From the NCBI RefSeq assembly GCF_002892795.1, contig NZ_PJMC01000015.1, forward strand, positions 46,762 to 110,761: a DNA stretch of 64,000 nt, given 5' to 3'. The translations under genes were made by a program, and so were the position numbers. Shown piece after piece: positions 37,311 through 46,092 of this stretch (position 1 is the stretch's first letter; every line of letters starts with the position of its first letter). The notes below the pieces were generated by a model. That model was not told where the DNA came from and did not search any database. It saw only the letters and a list, made by a program, of their open reading frames with translations. This stretch comes from Arthrobacter sp. AFG20 (GTDB lineage Bacteria > Actinomycetota > Actinomycetes > Actinomycetales > Micrococcaceae).

Positions 37311-38870
37311 ATGAACTCGCAGAACCCCAACCCCAATGAAGGCCAGCAGCCGGGCACCCCGTCCGAGGGCAGCACCGGCCAGGAATCGGAACTCCCCGCA
37401 GGGCCGGAAAAGACCGCGGCGGAAAACACGGAACCGGAAAGCCACACTGCGCCGGAGAATCCCACGGAGCCGCTCTTCCCGTCTCCCGCAAACGGCGCTC
37501 CGGCGTATTCCGCTCCCGGCTACGGCCGTGCCGCACAGCCGCTGAACTTCTTCGACTGGATCCGAAGCCACGGCATACACCGGGGACGTGACCGCTGGAT
37601 CGGCGGCGTCTCGAGCGGCATCGCGGAAAGGATGGGCATCGATCCCCTGATCGTGCGCGGCGTCTTCATCGTGCTGACGCTGTTCGCAGGGATCGGCGTC
37701 CTCCTGTACGGCCTCGGCTGGGCTCTGCTGCCGGAGCCTGATGGCCGCATCCACACCCAGGAGGCGGGCGCCGGCCGCTGGAGCACGGGCATGACGGGGG
37801 CGCTCATCACCTCGATCATCGGCCTCACCGGCATGGGCGGCGGCTTCTGGGGATGGGGCCACGACGGCTTCGGCTTCTTCTGGGCGCTGTTCTGGATCGG
37901 CGGCGTCATCTACCTCATCTACTTCCTGACCCAGCGCAACAAGAACCGCACTGGTGCAACGATGAACGGCACCACCGGCGGCCGGTCGGCCTACGGCTAC
38001 GCTGGCACCGGCAGCGCACCCGCGGCTGCATCCTCCGCATCTCCGTCCTCCACATCACAGTTCCAGGCGTCCACCTTCGCTGCCGGAAGCCATACGCCCA
38101 CCCAGCCCTACACGGTGCCGCCGACTCCGGACGCCATCCCGTCCTACAGCTCTGCAACCCCGTACGGCTCCACAGCCCGTTACGGTGGCGGCATCCCGCC
38201 ACGCCGGCCCGCTCCGGTCCCGACGCCGGCACCCAAGCCGCGGCCGAGCGGCCCGGGCGCGCCAGCAGTGGCCATTACCGCCGGACTGGCGCTGCTGGCG
38301 GGCGGCACGCTCAAGGCGCTCGACGCCGGCAACCTGATTGATCTCGGCGACTCGGCCAACGCCGTGGTCTGGGCAGCCGGTGCAGCGGTCCTTGGCCTGG
38401 GCATCCTGCTGGCTGGGATGCGCGGCAGGACCTCGGGTGTTCTCGGGTTCTTCGCCGTGGTGGCGCTCATAGTCGGCGGCATCTTCAGCGCCGTGCCCAA
38501 CGGTGACCGGTTCCGCTTCCAGAATGCGGATTGGAACCCGGCCACCATCGAACAGGCCCGCCAGGGCTTCCAGATCACCGGAGGCCGCGGAACTGCGGAC
38601 CTGACCGGCCTGAACCTCAACCCGCCGCTGGGCACCGACGTCGTAATTCCCCTCGACGCCACAGCCAGCAATGTGACGGTCGTGATTCCGCGCACCGTGC
38701 CGGTGGATGTCCGGGCCGACATGACCCTGGGGAACCTGAACGAGGGCGCGGACAGCCGAAGCGGCATCACTTCCCGGCAAAGCAGCTACAACTCGGACAA
38801 GCCCGGGGCCCGGCTGATCCTCCAGATCGACGGCACCGTGAGCAACGTAACCATCCAGGAAGGAAACTGA
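37311..38870 (+). CDS. PspC-domain multi-pass membrane protein
   Basis: 519 aa. The first ~80 residues are Pro/Glu/Asn-rich and polar. A PspC domain follows (DRWIGGVSSGIAERMGIDPL, then a helix), with two more helices near 160-205, a low-complexity Ser/Pro/Ala linker at ~220-310, three helices at ~318-390, and a C-terminal ~130-residue segment rich in beta strands (GGRGTADLTGLNLNPPLG, DVVIPLDATASNVTVVIP) resembling the LiaF-type adhesin domain. Divergent from the kinase gene; first of a three-gene operon. Probably the membrane sensor or effector of the stress response. Confidence 0.85.
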   Translation: MNSQNPNPNEGQQPGTPSEGSTGQESELPAGPEKTAAENTEPESHTAPENPTEPLFPSPANGAPAYSAPGYGRAAQPLNFFDWIRSHGIHRGRDRWIGGVSSGIAERMGIDPLIVRGVFIVLTLFAGIGVLLYGLGWALLPEPDGRIHTQEAGAGRWSTGMTGALITSIIGLTGMGGGFWGWGHDGFGFFWALFWIGGVIYLIYFLTQRNKNRTGATMNGTTGGRSAYGYAGTGSAPAAASSASPSSTSQFQASTFAAGSHTPTQPYTVPPTPDAIPSYSSATPYGSTARYGGGIPPRRPAPVPTPAPKPRPSGPGAPAVAITAGLALLAGGTLKALDAGNLIDLGDSANAVVWAAGAAVLGLGILLAGMRGRTSGVLGFFAVVALIVGGIFSAVPNGDRFRFQNADWNPATIEQARQGFQITGGRGTADLTGLNLNPPLGTDVVIPLDATASNVTVVIPRTVPVDVRADMTLGNLNEGADSRSGITSRQSSYNSDKPGARLILQIDGTVSNVTIQEGN

Positions 38871-38871
38871 C

Positions 38872-39153
38872 ATGAGCAGTTTTGATCCGTCACAAACAAA
38901 CCCCGCACCCAAACCGCCCGCCGCGGGCAACAATGAACCCGCCGAAGCGCCCGCACGGGTGGGCACCATCGTCTGGGGACTCGTGGTCCTCGCCCTGGCC
39001 GTCCTGATCACCGTCTCCCAGCTGGGGATCGTGGTCCTGAACGGGACATATGTGCTGATCGGCCTGATGATCGGGGCCGGGGCCGCGCTGGTGATCGGCG
39101 GGCTGCTCTCGGCACGGAAACGTGACAACAGCACAACAAACGGGAAGTCTTAA
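38872..39153 (+). CDS. small two-helix membrane protein in PspC operon
   Basis: 93 aa: Pro/Ala-rich N-terminus (1-28), two membrane helices (about 31-51 and 55-77) and a polar tail. It starts 1 nt after the previous stop and ends 3 nt before the next gene. No family recognised. Its place between two PspC genes implies a role in the same envelope-stress module. Confidence 0.8.
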   Translation: MSSFDPSQTNPAPKPPAAGNNEPAEAPARVGTIVWGLVVLALAVLITVSQLGIVVLNGTYVLIGLMIGAGAALVIGGLLSARKRDNSTTNGKS

Positions 39154-39156
39154 GCC

Positions 39157-39411
39157 ATGGAAAAGTTCTACAGCATTGTCAGGGGCATTGGCCTGAAGCG
39201 CGGACCCCAGCGCTGGCTGGGCGGCGTGTGCGGCGGAATCGCCGAGAAGCTGAACGTGGACGTGGCATTCGTCCGGATCGGTTTCCTCATCTTTTGCCTG
39301 CTGCCGGGCCCGGCCGTCGTGTTCTACCTGGCGGCGTGGCTGATCCTGCCGGACCAGAAAAACTCGATCGCGCTTGAGTCCTTCCTCGAAAAGCGCGGCA
39401 CAGGCCGGTAG
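39157..39411 (+). CDS. stand-alone PspC domain protein
   Basis: 84 aa, almost entirely one PspC domain: KRGPQRWLGGVCGGIAEKLN, VAFVRIGFLIFCLLPGPAVV (one hydrophobic helix), YLAAWLILPDQ. Third PspC domain in a 4.3-kb region and closest in form to classical PspC of the phage-shock response. Confidence 0.9.
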   Translation: MEKFYSIVRGIGLKRGPQRWLGGVCGGIAEKLNVDVAFVRIGFLIFCLLPGPAVVFYLAAWLILPDQKNSIALESFLEKRGTGR

Positions 39412-39465
39412 CAACCGCGGGCCGGTATTGAACGCCCCGCCAGCAGCCGCCGTCGTCCGTTTATG

Positions 39466-39499
39466 CAGTGCCCCCATTCCCACCGGAACGGGGGCACTG
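39466..39499 (+). terminator. hairpin after PspC operon
   Basis: 15-bp inverted repeat (39466-39480 with 39485-39499, one mismatch), GC-rich. No clear T-tract, so the terminator call is tentative. Confidence 0.55.
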
Positions 39500-39567
39500 T
39501 GCCGTCCCGGCCCTTACCCGCCCCGGTGTCCGGGCCCCGGCCCCCGGACCCCCGGGGCTGTAACCGT

Positions 39568-39598
39568 TTGTGTCCTACCCCACACTCCGCACTAGAAT
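39568..39598 (+). promoter_or_regulatory. putative pfkA promoter
   Basis: TAGAAT (39593-39598) with TTGTGT (39568-39573) 19 nt upstream, 65 nt before the pfkA ATG. The spacer is long, so only the -10 is reasonably sure. Confidence 0.35.
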
Positions 39599-39663
39599 CT
39601 CTAATTGAGCTCAGCGTGGCGCTCTGCCCGTAAAACCTTCGAACCAGGATTTGAGCCAAGAAA

Positions 39664-40689
39664 ATGAAAATCGGAATCCTCACCAGCGGCGGCGACTGCC
39701 CCGGACTTAACGCGGTTATCCGCGGCGCCGTCCTCAAAGGCATTGCCATCCACGGCCACGAATTCGTGGGGTTCCTCGACGGCTGGCGCGGAGTGGTTGA
39801 GGGTGACGTCATCCCCATCCCCCGTACCCTTGTCCGCGGTATTGCCAAGCAGGGCGGCACCATCCTGGGCACGTCCCGCACCAACCCGTTCGAGAACGGC
39901 GGCGGCCCGGACGTCATCAAAGCCCACATGGACCGGCTGGGGATCGACGCCATCATCGCCATCGGCGGCGAAGGAACCCTAGCGGCCGCCAAGCGCCTCA
40001 CCGACGCCGGCCTGAAGATCGTCGGCGTCCCCAAGACCGTTGACAACGACCTCGACGCCACGGACTACACCTTCGGCTTCGACACGGCCGTGCAGATTGC
40101 CACCGAGGCCATCGACCGGCTGCGGACAACCGGCGAATCCCACCACCGCTGCATGATCGCCGAGGTCATGGGCCGCCACGTCGGCTGGATCGCCCTGCAC
40201 GCAGGCATGGCCTCGGGCGCACACGCCATCCTGATCCCGGAGCAGAAGACCAGCATCGAGCAGATCACCAAATGGGTGACCGAGGCCCATGACCGTGGCC
40301 GCGCGCCGCTGGTGGTGGTAGCCGAGGGGTTCGTGCCGGAGCACATGGAATCGCCGCACTCCGAACGCGGGCTGGACACCTTCGGCCGGCCGCGCCTGGG
40401 CGGGATCGCCGACCAGCTGGCCCCGGAAATCGAAGCCAGGACCGGCATCGAGACCCGCGCCACCATCCTGGGCCACATCCAGCGCGGCGGCGTCCCGTCC
40501 GCTTTCGACCGCGTCCTGGCCACCCGGCTGGGCATGGCCGCCGTCGACTCCGTGGTCGAAGGCCGCTGGGGCACCATGGTGTCGCTGAGCGGCACCGACA
40601 TTGACCACGTGGCGTTCGAAGCCGCACTGGGCAAGCTCAAGACCGTTCCGCAGCACCGCTATGACGAGGCCGCGGTCCTCTTCGGCTAA
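39664..40689 (+). CDS. pfkA: 6-phosphofructokinase
   Basis: 341-aa glycolytic kinase making fructose 1,6-bisphosphate. Motifs: ILTSGGDCPGLNAVIRG at the start, AIGGEGTLAAAKRL and GVPKTVDNDLDATDYTFGFD (substrate binding, with the catalytic Asp), and AEVMGRHVGWIA. The GGEG glycine at the site equivalent to E. coli 104 points to ATP use, while the Lys in PKTVDND is the residue typical of PPi enzymes; this Gly/Lys pairing is the one I recall for actinobacterial ATP-PFKs. Monocistronic. Confidence 0.95.
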   Translation: MKIGILTSGGDCPGLNAVIRGAVLKGIAIHGHEFVGFLDGWRGVVEGDVIPIPRTLVRGIAKQGGTILGTSRTNPFENGGGPDVIKAHMDRLGIDAIIAIGGEGTLAAAKRLTDAGLKIVGVPKTVDNDLDATDYTFGFDTAVQIATEAIDRLRTTGESHHRCMIAEVMGRHVGWIALHAGMASGAHAILIPEQKTSIEQITKWVTEAHDRGRAPLVVVAEGFVPEHMESPHSERGLDTFGRPRLGGIADQLAPEIEARTGIETRATILGHIQRGGVPSAFDRVLATRLGMAAVDSVVEGRWGTMVSLSGTDIDHVAFEAALGKLKTVPQHRYDEAAVLFG

Positions 40690-40715
40690 GCCGGACCACG
40701 GCTGCTTCTCTCAGT

Positions 40716-40775
40716 GCGAACGTACAGTTGTGGCCCCTGATTCTCCGGAGTCAGGGGCCACAACTGTACGTTCGC
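40716..40775. repeat. 60-bp near-perfect palindrome
   Basis: Arms 40716-40740 and 40751-40775 are exact 25-nt complements; the 10-nt centre itself contains CTCCGGAG. It starts 26 nt after the pfkA stop and ends 24 nt before the -10 of the next gene. No T-tract. Could be a terminator, an operator or a mobile REP-like repeat. Confidence 0.85.
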
Positions 40776-40798
40776 GCCTGATGGGCGGCAGGGATCGG

Positions 40799-40804
40799 TA
40801 GGCT
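40799..40804 (+). promoter_or_regulatory. -10 element for leaderless GNAT gene
   Basis: TAGGCT 6 nt before the ATG at 40811. Confidence 0.5.
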
Positions 40805-40810
40805 GGGATC

Positions 40811-41527
40811 ATGAGTCTTGACCCCGGATCCGCCGCCATCATCCAGCTTGCCTGGTCGCGCCGCCTGGGGCTCGACGACGGCGCTTTCGCCAGCGCGCTG
40901 GAAACCGGCGAGCGGATCACCAGGGTTGACGACTCCGCGCACTCGGTCGAGTTCGTGCGGCTGTTCGGCAGCTCGGCCCTGGTGGGCCCGCAGTGGGCAT
41001 TGGATGCCGCGGCAGGCATTTCCGATGAGGAGATGGCCCAGCACGTCACCCTGCTGACCATCACCCGCAGGCACGGCGGCCACGGCAAGGGCTCCGCGGC
41101 TCTCTTCTTCGCCGACGACCTGCCGCTGCTGCAGCCCGCGGAGGAGCTGACGGTGTCGCACGGCAACCCTGAGGCCATCGAACTTGAGGGCCTCTGCCCG
41201 CCGGATGACGTAAACGAGGTGGGCCTCTCCGACCTCGAGAGCCGGTACACCCTCATGCACGACGACGAGGGGCAGCGCGCCCCGGTTGCCTGCGGCGCCT
41301 ACTCCGAATGGGAAGGCATCCTGGCCAACATGGGGGTTCTCGTTGCCCCGGAGTGGCGCCGCCGCGGACTGGGATCGCTCGCGGCCTCAGTGGCCGCCCA
41401 TGAAGCCCTGGCCGCGGGGCTGACGCTGCAGTGGCGCACCGACGTCAGCAACAAGGGCTCGCTGGCCACGGCACGCAGCCTGGGCTTTTCCACCGGCGGC
41501 ATCCAAACCAGCGTGCTGCTCGGCTAG
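40811..41527 (+). CDS. GNAT family acetyltransferase
   Basis: 238 aa. The C-terminal half is a GNAT domain with the acetyl-CoA loop VAPEWRRRGLGSLAASVAAH (about 178-197) and the closing NKGSLATARSLGFSTGG. The N-terminal half (1-120) matches no family I can name. Start lies 6 nt after TAGGCT and has no ribosome-binding site, suggesting a leaderless mRNA. Substrate unknown. Confidence 0.8.
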   Translation: MSLDPGSAAIIQLAWSRRLGLDDGAFASALETGERITRVDDSAHSVEFVRLFGSSALVGPQWALDAAAGISDEEMAQHVTLLTITRRHGGHGKGSAALFFADDLPLLQPAEELTVSHGNPEAIELEGLCPPDDVNEVGLSDLESRYTLMHDDEGQRAPVACGAYSEWEGILANMGVLVAPEWRRRGLGSLAASVAAHEALAAGLTLQWRTDVSNKGSLATARSLGFSTGGIQTSVLLG

Positions 41528-41541
41528 CCGCCCCCAAGCCG

Positions 41542-43050
41542 CTAGCGCGTTGTCGCCTCCGCGTCCTGACCGGCGGCGGGCTGCTGCCCGCCCCAGCCCT
41601 GGACCGCCTTGGGCCGGGCGAAGAACAGGGCCACCGCGGCGCCGAGCACGATCACCGCCGCGGGCAGCATGATCGACTGGCCCATCGCCGTCGAGAAGCC
41701 GTCATGGAGGGCGGGAGGCAACTGGCCGCCGGCTTCACCACCGCTCCCGGGCGTCCCGCCCGGTGCCGCCGGAAGTTCCGCGGCAAGCCGGGCCTGCATC
41801 AGCACGGCGATGGCGGCACTGCCGAGGACGGCACCCATCTGCCGCGTGGTGTTGTACACGCCGGCGCCGGCACCCGCCTGGCGTGGCGGCAGGTTGCGGG
41901 TGGCCGTTGAACTCAGGGGCGCCCAGATGCCTGCGTTCGCGAAGCCGAGCACCGCGCTGGGCAGGAGGAACAGCCACACCGGCGTGTCCGGATGCATGAG
42001 TGCTGAATTCCAGAACAGCGCCACCGCCATGAGGAGCAGGCCGGTGGACGTTATGTATTTCGGGTTCACGCGATCGATGATCCTGCCCACCAGGGGGGCC
42101 AGACCGCCGGAAATCAGCGCCATCGGCACCATCATGAGGGCCGACTGCGTCGGCGTCATGCCGCGTACCATCTGGTAGTAGAAGATCAGCGGCAGGCCGA
42201 AGGCCGTGACCGTGAAGCCCACCGTGGTGATCCCGATGTTGGCCAGCGAGAAATTGCGGTCCTTGAAGAGACCCAGCGGGAGCAGCGGTTCACCTTTATT
42301 AACCGCCTGCCAACCGACGAATAGCGCCAGCACTACGATTCCGCTGATTATCAGGCCCCAGACTGTCACCGGACCGGTTATGGTTCCCCAGTTGTAGGTT
42401 TCGCCTTCCTGAAGACCAAAGACGAGGAGGAAAAGCCCGACGGCGCTCAGCACCACGCCGGGGATGTCGAACCTGTGCGGGTGGGTGGTCAGGGACGGCA
42501 CCAGGCGCCAGGCGAGGATGAAGCCAACGATCCCGATGGGGACATTGATGAAGAAGATCCATTCCCAGCCAAACCCGTCCACCAGCACCCCACCGAGGAT
42601 CGGGCCCACCAGCGTGGCCACGCCGGCAGTGGCACCCCACAGCCCCATGGCAGCGCCGCGCCGGTCCGGCGGGAAAATGCGCGTGATCACGGCCATGGTC
42701 TGCGGGGTCATCAGCGCTGCGCCGAGTCCCTGGAGAACGCGCGCAGCGATCAACATCTGGACGTTGCCGGAGAGCCCGCACCAGAGCGACGCGAGCGTGA
42801 AGACGACGAGCCCGGACAGGTAGAGCCGCTTGGGCCCGAACCTGTCGCCGAGCCTGCCGGTGATCAGCAATGGCACGGCATAGGCCAGCAGATACGCGCT
42901 GGTGACCCAGATGACGGCGTTGATGTCCGTATCCAGCCCCTCCATGATGCGCGGGTTTGCCACCGAAACGATCGTGGTGTCGATCAGGATCATGAAGAAC
43001 CCGATGACGAGGGACCAGAGTGCAGGCCAGGGCCTGTTGACGTTCTCCAA
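41542..43050 (-). CDS. MFS multidrug exporter, DHA2 (14-helix) type
   Basis: 502 aa, about 14 membrane helices. Diagnostic: motif A GRLGDRFGPKRLYLSGLVVF, motif C-like GPILGGVLVDGFGWEWIFFIN, and the start IGFFMILIDTTIVSVANP of drug:H+ antiporters such as EmrB/QacA. TTG at 43050 (MENVNRPWPAL) is the likely start: it lies 4 nt after the stop of the ankyrin gene, and the frame upstream of it overlaps that gene. Substrate unknown. Confidence 0.85.
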   Translation of the reverse strand: MENVNRPWPALWSLVIGFFMILIDTTIVSVANPRIMEGLDTDINAVIWVTSAYLLAYAVPLLITGRLGDRFGPKRLYLSGLVVFTLASLWCGLSGNVQMLIAARVLQGLGAALMTPQTMAVITRIFPPDRRGAAMGLWGATAGVATLVGPILGGVLVDGFGWEWIFFINVPIGIVGFILAWRLVPSLTTHPHRFDIPGVVLSAVGLFLLVFGLQEGETYNWGTITGPVTVWGLIISGIVVLALFVGWQAVNKGEPLLPLGLFKDRNFSLANIGITTVGFTVTAFGLPLIFYYQMVRGMTPTQSALMMVPMALISGGLAPLVGRIIDRVNPKYITSTGLLLMAVALFWNSALMHPDTPVWLFLLPSAVLGFANAGIWAPLSSTATRNLPPRQAGAGAGVYNTTRQMGAVLGSAAIAVLMQARLAAELPAAPGGTPGSGGEAGGQLPPALHDGFSTAMGQSIMLPAAVIVLGAAVALFFARPKAVQGWGGQQPAAGQDAEATTR

Positions 43051-43054
43051 AAGC

Positions 43055-43471
43055 TCAGCCCAGCAATTCCAGGATGTCGGCGCGGGCGAACATCTGGGCG
43101 GCGGCACGCGCGGAGGGGGTGCCGGCGTCGGGATCTGCTCCCGCGTCAAGCAGCACCCGGGCGACGTCCGAGTAGCCCTTGAAAACGGCGCCGGCCAGCG
43201 GGGTCTGCCCGCGGTCGTTGGCAGCGTTGGCGTCACCGCCGTGGTGCAGGATCAGTTGCACGGTCTCGGCAAAGCCGTGGTACGCGGCGAGCATGAGCAG
43301 CGAGTCGCCCGCGGAGTTGGTCAGCGTGGCCGGCGCGCCGGCGTTGAGGTAGCTGCGCAGCAGCTCGGTCTCGCCATTGCGGGCGGCATCGAAGAGGGTA
43401 TGCGCCAGGGCGAGGGTTTCCTCATCCGGCTGCTGCGGAGCCTGGTCCCCGGGCGCGGTGGAGTCTGTCAT
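43055..43471 (-). CDS. ankyrin-repeat protein
   Basis: 138 aa with about three ankyrin repeats: AGDSLLMLAAYHGFAETVQL, NDRGQTPLAGAVFKGYSDVA, and a shortened last repeat ending ARADILELLG. No signal peptide. Its ATG overlaps the ygfZ stop (ATGA), and its stop is 4 nt from the MFS start, so ygfZ-ank-MFS are read as one unit. Protein-protein interaction role; partner unknown. Confidence 0.88.
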   Translation of the reverse strand: MTDSTAPGDQAPQQPDEETLALAHTLFDAARNGETELLRSYLNAGAPATLTNSAGDSLLMLAAYHGFAETVQLILHHGGDANAANDRGQTPLAGAVFKGYSDVARVLLDAGADPDAGTPSARAAAQMFARADILELLG

Positions 43472-44553
43472 TTGTGGGTCCCCCTCAGGAATCCTGTCTG
43501 CCTTCCGACCACCTGGCCGGCGTCGGGCGCCACGATCACTTCCTGCGCGGCTGTGTACGGTTCGTCCCCGTCCATTACCGTCAGTATTTCATCCGGGGCG
43601 ACCGAACGCTTGATGACTGCCAGCGCGATGGGGCCCATCTCGTAGTGCTGCGCCACAGACGTCACGGCGCCAACCTTGCGCTCCCCCACCCGGACCTCGC
43701 TGCCGGCGGCCGGCAAGGTGTGCTGGGAACCGTCGAGCTGCAGGAACACCAGGCGCCGCGGCGGGTGGCCAAGGTTGTGCACGCGCGCGATCGTCTCCTG
43801 GCCTTTGTAGCAGCCCTTGGCCAGGTGCACGGCGGTGCGCAGCAGGTCCAGTTCATGCGGAATGGTTTTGTCGTCCGTTTCGGCGCCAAGCCGCGGACGC
43901 CAGGCAGCCACGCGCAGGGCTTCGGCGGAGAGGACACCCGCGAGCTTGCGGTCCCCCACCGTCTGCTCGAGCTCCGCCGCGGGCACCAGATATTCGAACC
44001 ACGGGCGTTCGGCGCCCGGGTGCGTGTCCTCGGGGACCACGGAGTAGGCGTACCCTCCCGCCCCGACGTGCGGCCAAGGGTCCTGCCACACCTGCAGGCC
44101 AGCCCATTCAGGCACGGCCTTGGTGGATCCCACCACTGCCCAGCCGGCCGACACGTCCGCCACCTCGACCCGGAGCATGAATTTCATCCTGGTCAGCCAC
44201 TCGGCCAGGGGACCCGCTTCGGCCGCCTCGACGATCAGCCAGGTGGTCCCGCCGTCGTCCACCACGCGCGCGTCGAATTCAATGCGGCCGTGCACACTCA
44301 GGAGCAGCAGCTCGCTGGACTCACCGGGCTGGAGATTCGTGACCTGCTGGGAGGACAGCGTGTTAAGCCAGCTCAGGCGGTCCGGTCCGGTGACCGTCAC
44401 CACGCCGCGGTGGGAAAGATCGACGACGGCGGTCCCGGCAGCGAGGGCGCGCTGCTCCCGCAGCGGTTCGCCGTAGTGGGACGCGACGCCGGCGTCGGCG
44501 CCGCCCGCTTCAACGGCGCCAGGGCGCGACAGCAGAGGGCTCTTGGTAGTCAT
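43468..44553 (-). CDS. ygfZ: YgfZ/GcvT family folate-binding protein
   Basis: 361 aa. The family signature KGCYKGQETIARVHNLG is present at about residue 245, and the fold matches GcvT-like aminomethyltransferases without their glycine-cleavage partners. Known members help repair or assemble iron-sulphur clusters in a folate-dependent way. ATG at 44553 (MTTKSPLLSRP) chosen since homology begins near PLLSRPGAV; the frame upstream to 44718 overlaps the reductase gene. Confidence 0.88.
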   Translation of the reverse strand: MTTKSPLLSRPGAVEAGGADAGVASHYGEPLREQRALAAGTAVVDLSHRGVVTVTGPDRLSWLNTLSSQQVTNLQPGESSELLLLSVHGRIEFDARVVDDGGTTWLIVEAAEAGPLAEWLTRMKFMLRVEVADVSAGWAVVGSTKAVPEWAGLQVWQDPWPHVGAGGYAYSVVPEDTHPGAERPWFEYLVPAAELEQTVGDRKLAGVLSAEALRVAAWRPRLGAETDDKTIPHELDLLRTAVHLAKGCYKGQETIARVHNLGHPPRRLVFLQLDGSQHTLPAAGSEVRVGERKVGAVTSVAQHYEMGPIALAVIKRSVAPDEILTVMDGDEPYTAAQEVIVAPDAGQVVGRQTGFLRGTHK

Positions 44554-44594
44554 ATGAAGGGGAACGTCCTTGGCTGGGAGGGTATTCCGGCCAC

Positions 44595-45317
44595 CTAGCG
44601 GTACTCCGGGTTTTCGAAACCAAACTTGGTTCCGGCCTTCCATTCTTCCGGAAGGTTGCCATAGGCGGGAATTCCGCCGGCATCCTTGAGCGTCCGTGCC
44701 AGATGCAGGAGATTCCACGTCATGAACGTGGTGTTCCGGTTCGTAAAGTCGCTCTCCGGACCGCCCGAACCCTCATCCAGGTAGCTGGGTCCCGGCCCGA
44801 CGGGGCCGATCCAGCCCGCGTCGGCCTGCGGCGGGATGCTGAAGCCGATGTGCTGCAGGCTGTAGAGGACGTTCATGGAACAGTGCTTGATGCCGTCCTC
44901 GTTGCCGGTGATCAGGCAGCCGCCCACCTTCGGGTAGAAGGCCCACTGGCCCTTATCGTTGAGCTGCCCCGAATGGGCGTAGAGCCGTTCGATGAGCTTC
45001 TTGGTCTGCGAGGAGTTGTCCCCCAGCCAGATGGGTCCGGCCACCACCACGATGTCCGCGTCCCTGACGGCCGGGTACAGTTCCGGCCATTCATCGGTTG
45101 CCCAGCCGTGCTCGCGCATGTCCGGGTACACGCCGCTGGCGATGTCGTGGTCGACGGTCCGGATGACCCGGGTGGCCACGCCCTGCTTCTCCATGATCAG
45201 CCGGCTCACTGTGATCAGGCCCTCGGTATTGCTCGTCTCCGGCGAACGCTTGAGCGTGCCGTTGAAGTACAGGGCTTTGAGGTCGCTGTAGTCAGCCGGG
45301 GGCTGGGACTCATCCAT
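44595..45317 (-). CDS. NAD(P)H-dependent FMN reductase / flavodoxin-like protein
   Basis: 240 aa with a flavodoxin-like fold: LKALYFNGTLKRSPETSNTE (phosphate loop), DADIVVVAGPIWLGDNSSQT (central strand and flavin loop), GQWAFYPKVGGCLITGNEDG. ATG at 45317 (MDESQPPADYS) is preferred over 45329 because GGAG lies 6 nt upstream of it. Reduces flavin or quinone-like acceptors; the physiological substrate is unknown. Ends 41 nt before ygfZ. Confidence 0.82.
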   Translation of the reverse strand: MDESQPPADYSDLKALYFNGTLKRSPETSNTEGLITVSRLIMEKQGVATRVIRTVDHDIASGVYPDMREHGWATDEWPELYPAVRDADIVVVAGPIWLGDNSSQTKKLIERLYAHSGQLNDKGQWAFYPKVGGCLITGNEDGIKHCSMNVLYSLQHIGFSIPPQADAGWIGPVGPGPSYLDEGSGGPESDFTNRNTTFMTWNLLHLARTLKDAGGIPAYGNLPEEWKAGTKFGFENPEYR

Positions 45318-45426
45318 CGGACACTCCATCGGGTTGCTGCGGACTCAGGCATGGAGACCTGAGGCCAAAGTAGCCGAAAGGAGCGCCGCCGAACAGGGTT
45401 TCGGAGCAGCGGGGTTGGCCCCGCGG

Positions 45427-46059
45427 TCAGGTGACCTTATTAAGGAACGCCGAGGCGTGTGCCTCCAGGCCATTGCCCGGTTCCGCAGCCCCAGCGCTTC
45501 CCGACGGGCTGCCGGTAGCGACGTCCCACCGCCAGAGCAGGTTGCCCTCGACCAGCCCGAAGATCCGGGTGGCCGCACTGTAGTCCTTGGAGTGGCTGCC
45601 ACGCATCACCATGTCGGTGCTGAGCTGGATCTGCGGACCCTTGATCTGCCCGTAGTACAGCTCCGAGATTCCACCCGGGTGGCTGATCGACACCGAGATG
45701 TCGAAACCGCCATCCTTGTTGCGGAGGGCCTCAACCTCGTCGGCGCTTTTCAGCACTGGCACGATGTCCCCGGGAACCAGGCCGGGGCCGCTGTCGGCCT
45801 CCAACTGTTTGCGCTCCAGGGCCCAAAATCCGGTCTCAACTGTGAGCGGCCGGAGCTTGGTGCCGTCCTCGTCGGTCAGCCAGCTTTCCGCACGGTATTG
45901 CAGGTACGGCAGACCGTTGTGGGTGAAGGAAACATGCTGCAGAAAGTGCTCTGAACTTTCATCACCGGCCCCGAGCCGGCCACGGCCCTCCCACTCACCG
46001 ATGAGCCAGGACAGGGGAACCAGTTCGGGGGTCAGGTCTGTAGGAATTTCAATAGGCAC
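45427..46059 (-). CDS. nitrobindin-like heme-binding beta-barrel protein
   Basis: 210 aa of the FABP-like THAP4/nitrobindin family. It shows LSWLIGEWEGRGRL near residues 16-29 (the GxWxGxG motif), the YRAESWL strand, and a C-terminal GNGLEAHASAFLNKV in which the His matches the proximal heme ligand of the family. Family members bind ferric heme and isomerise peroxynitrite. GTG start with GAGAGG upstream. A 37-aa membrane ORF lies just upstream on the same strand. Confidence 0.82.
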   Translation of the reverse strand: MPIEIPTDLTPELVPLSWLIGEWEGRGRLGAGDESSEHFLQHVSFTHNGLPYLQYRAESWLTDEDGTKLRPLTVETGFWALERKQLEADSGPGLVPGDIVPVLKSADEVEALRNKDGGFDISVSISHPGGISELYYGQIKGPQIQLSTDMVMRGSHSKDYSAATRIFGLVEGNLLWRWDVATGSPSGSAGAAEPGNGLEAHASAFLNKVT

Positions 46060-46092
46060 AGCCGCTACCTCTCGAAACTGCTGAGCAGGGGT

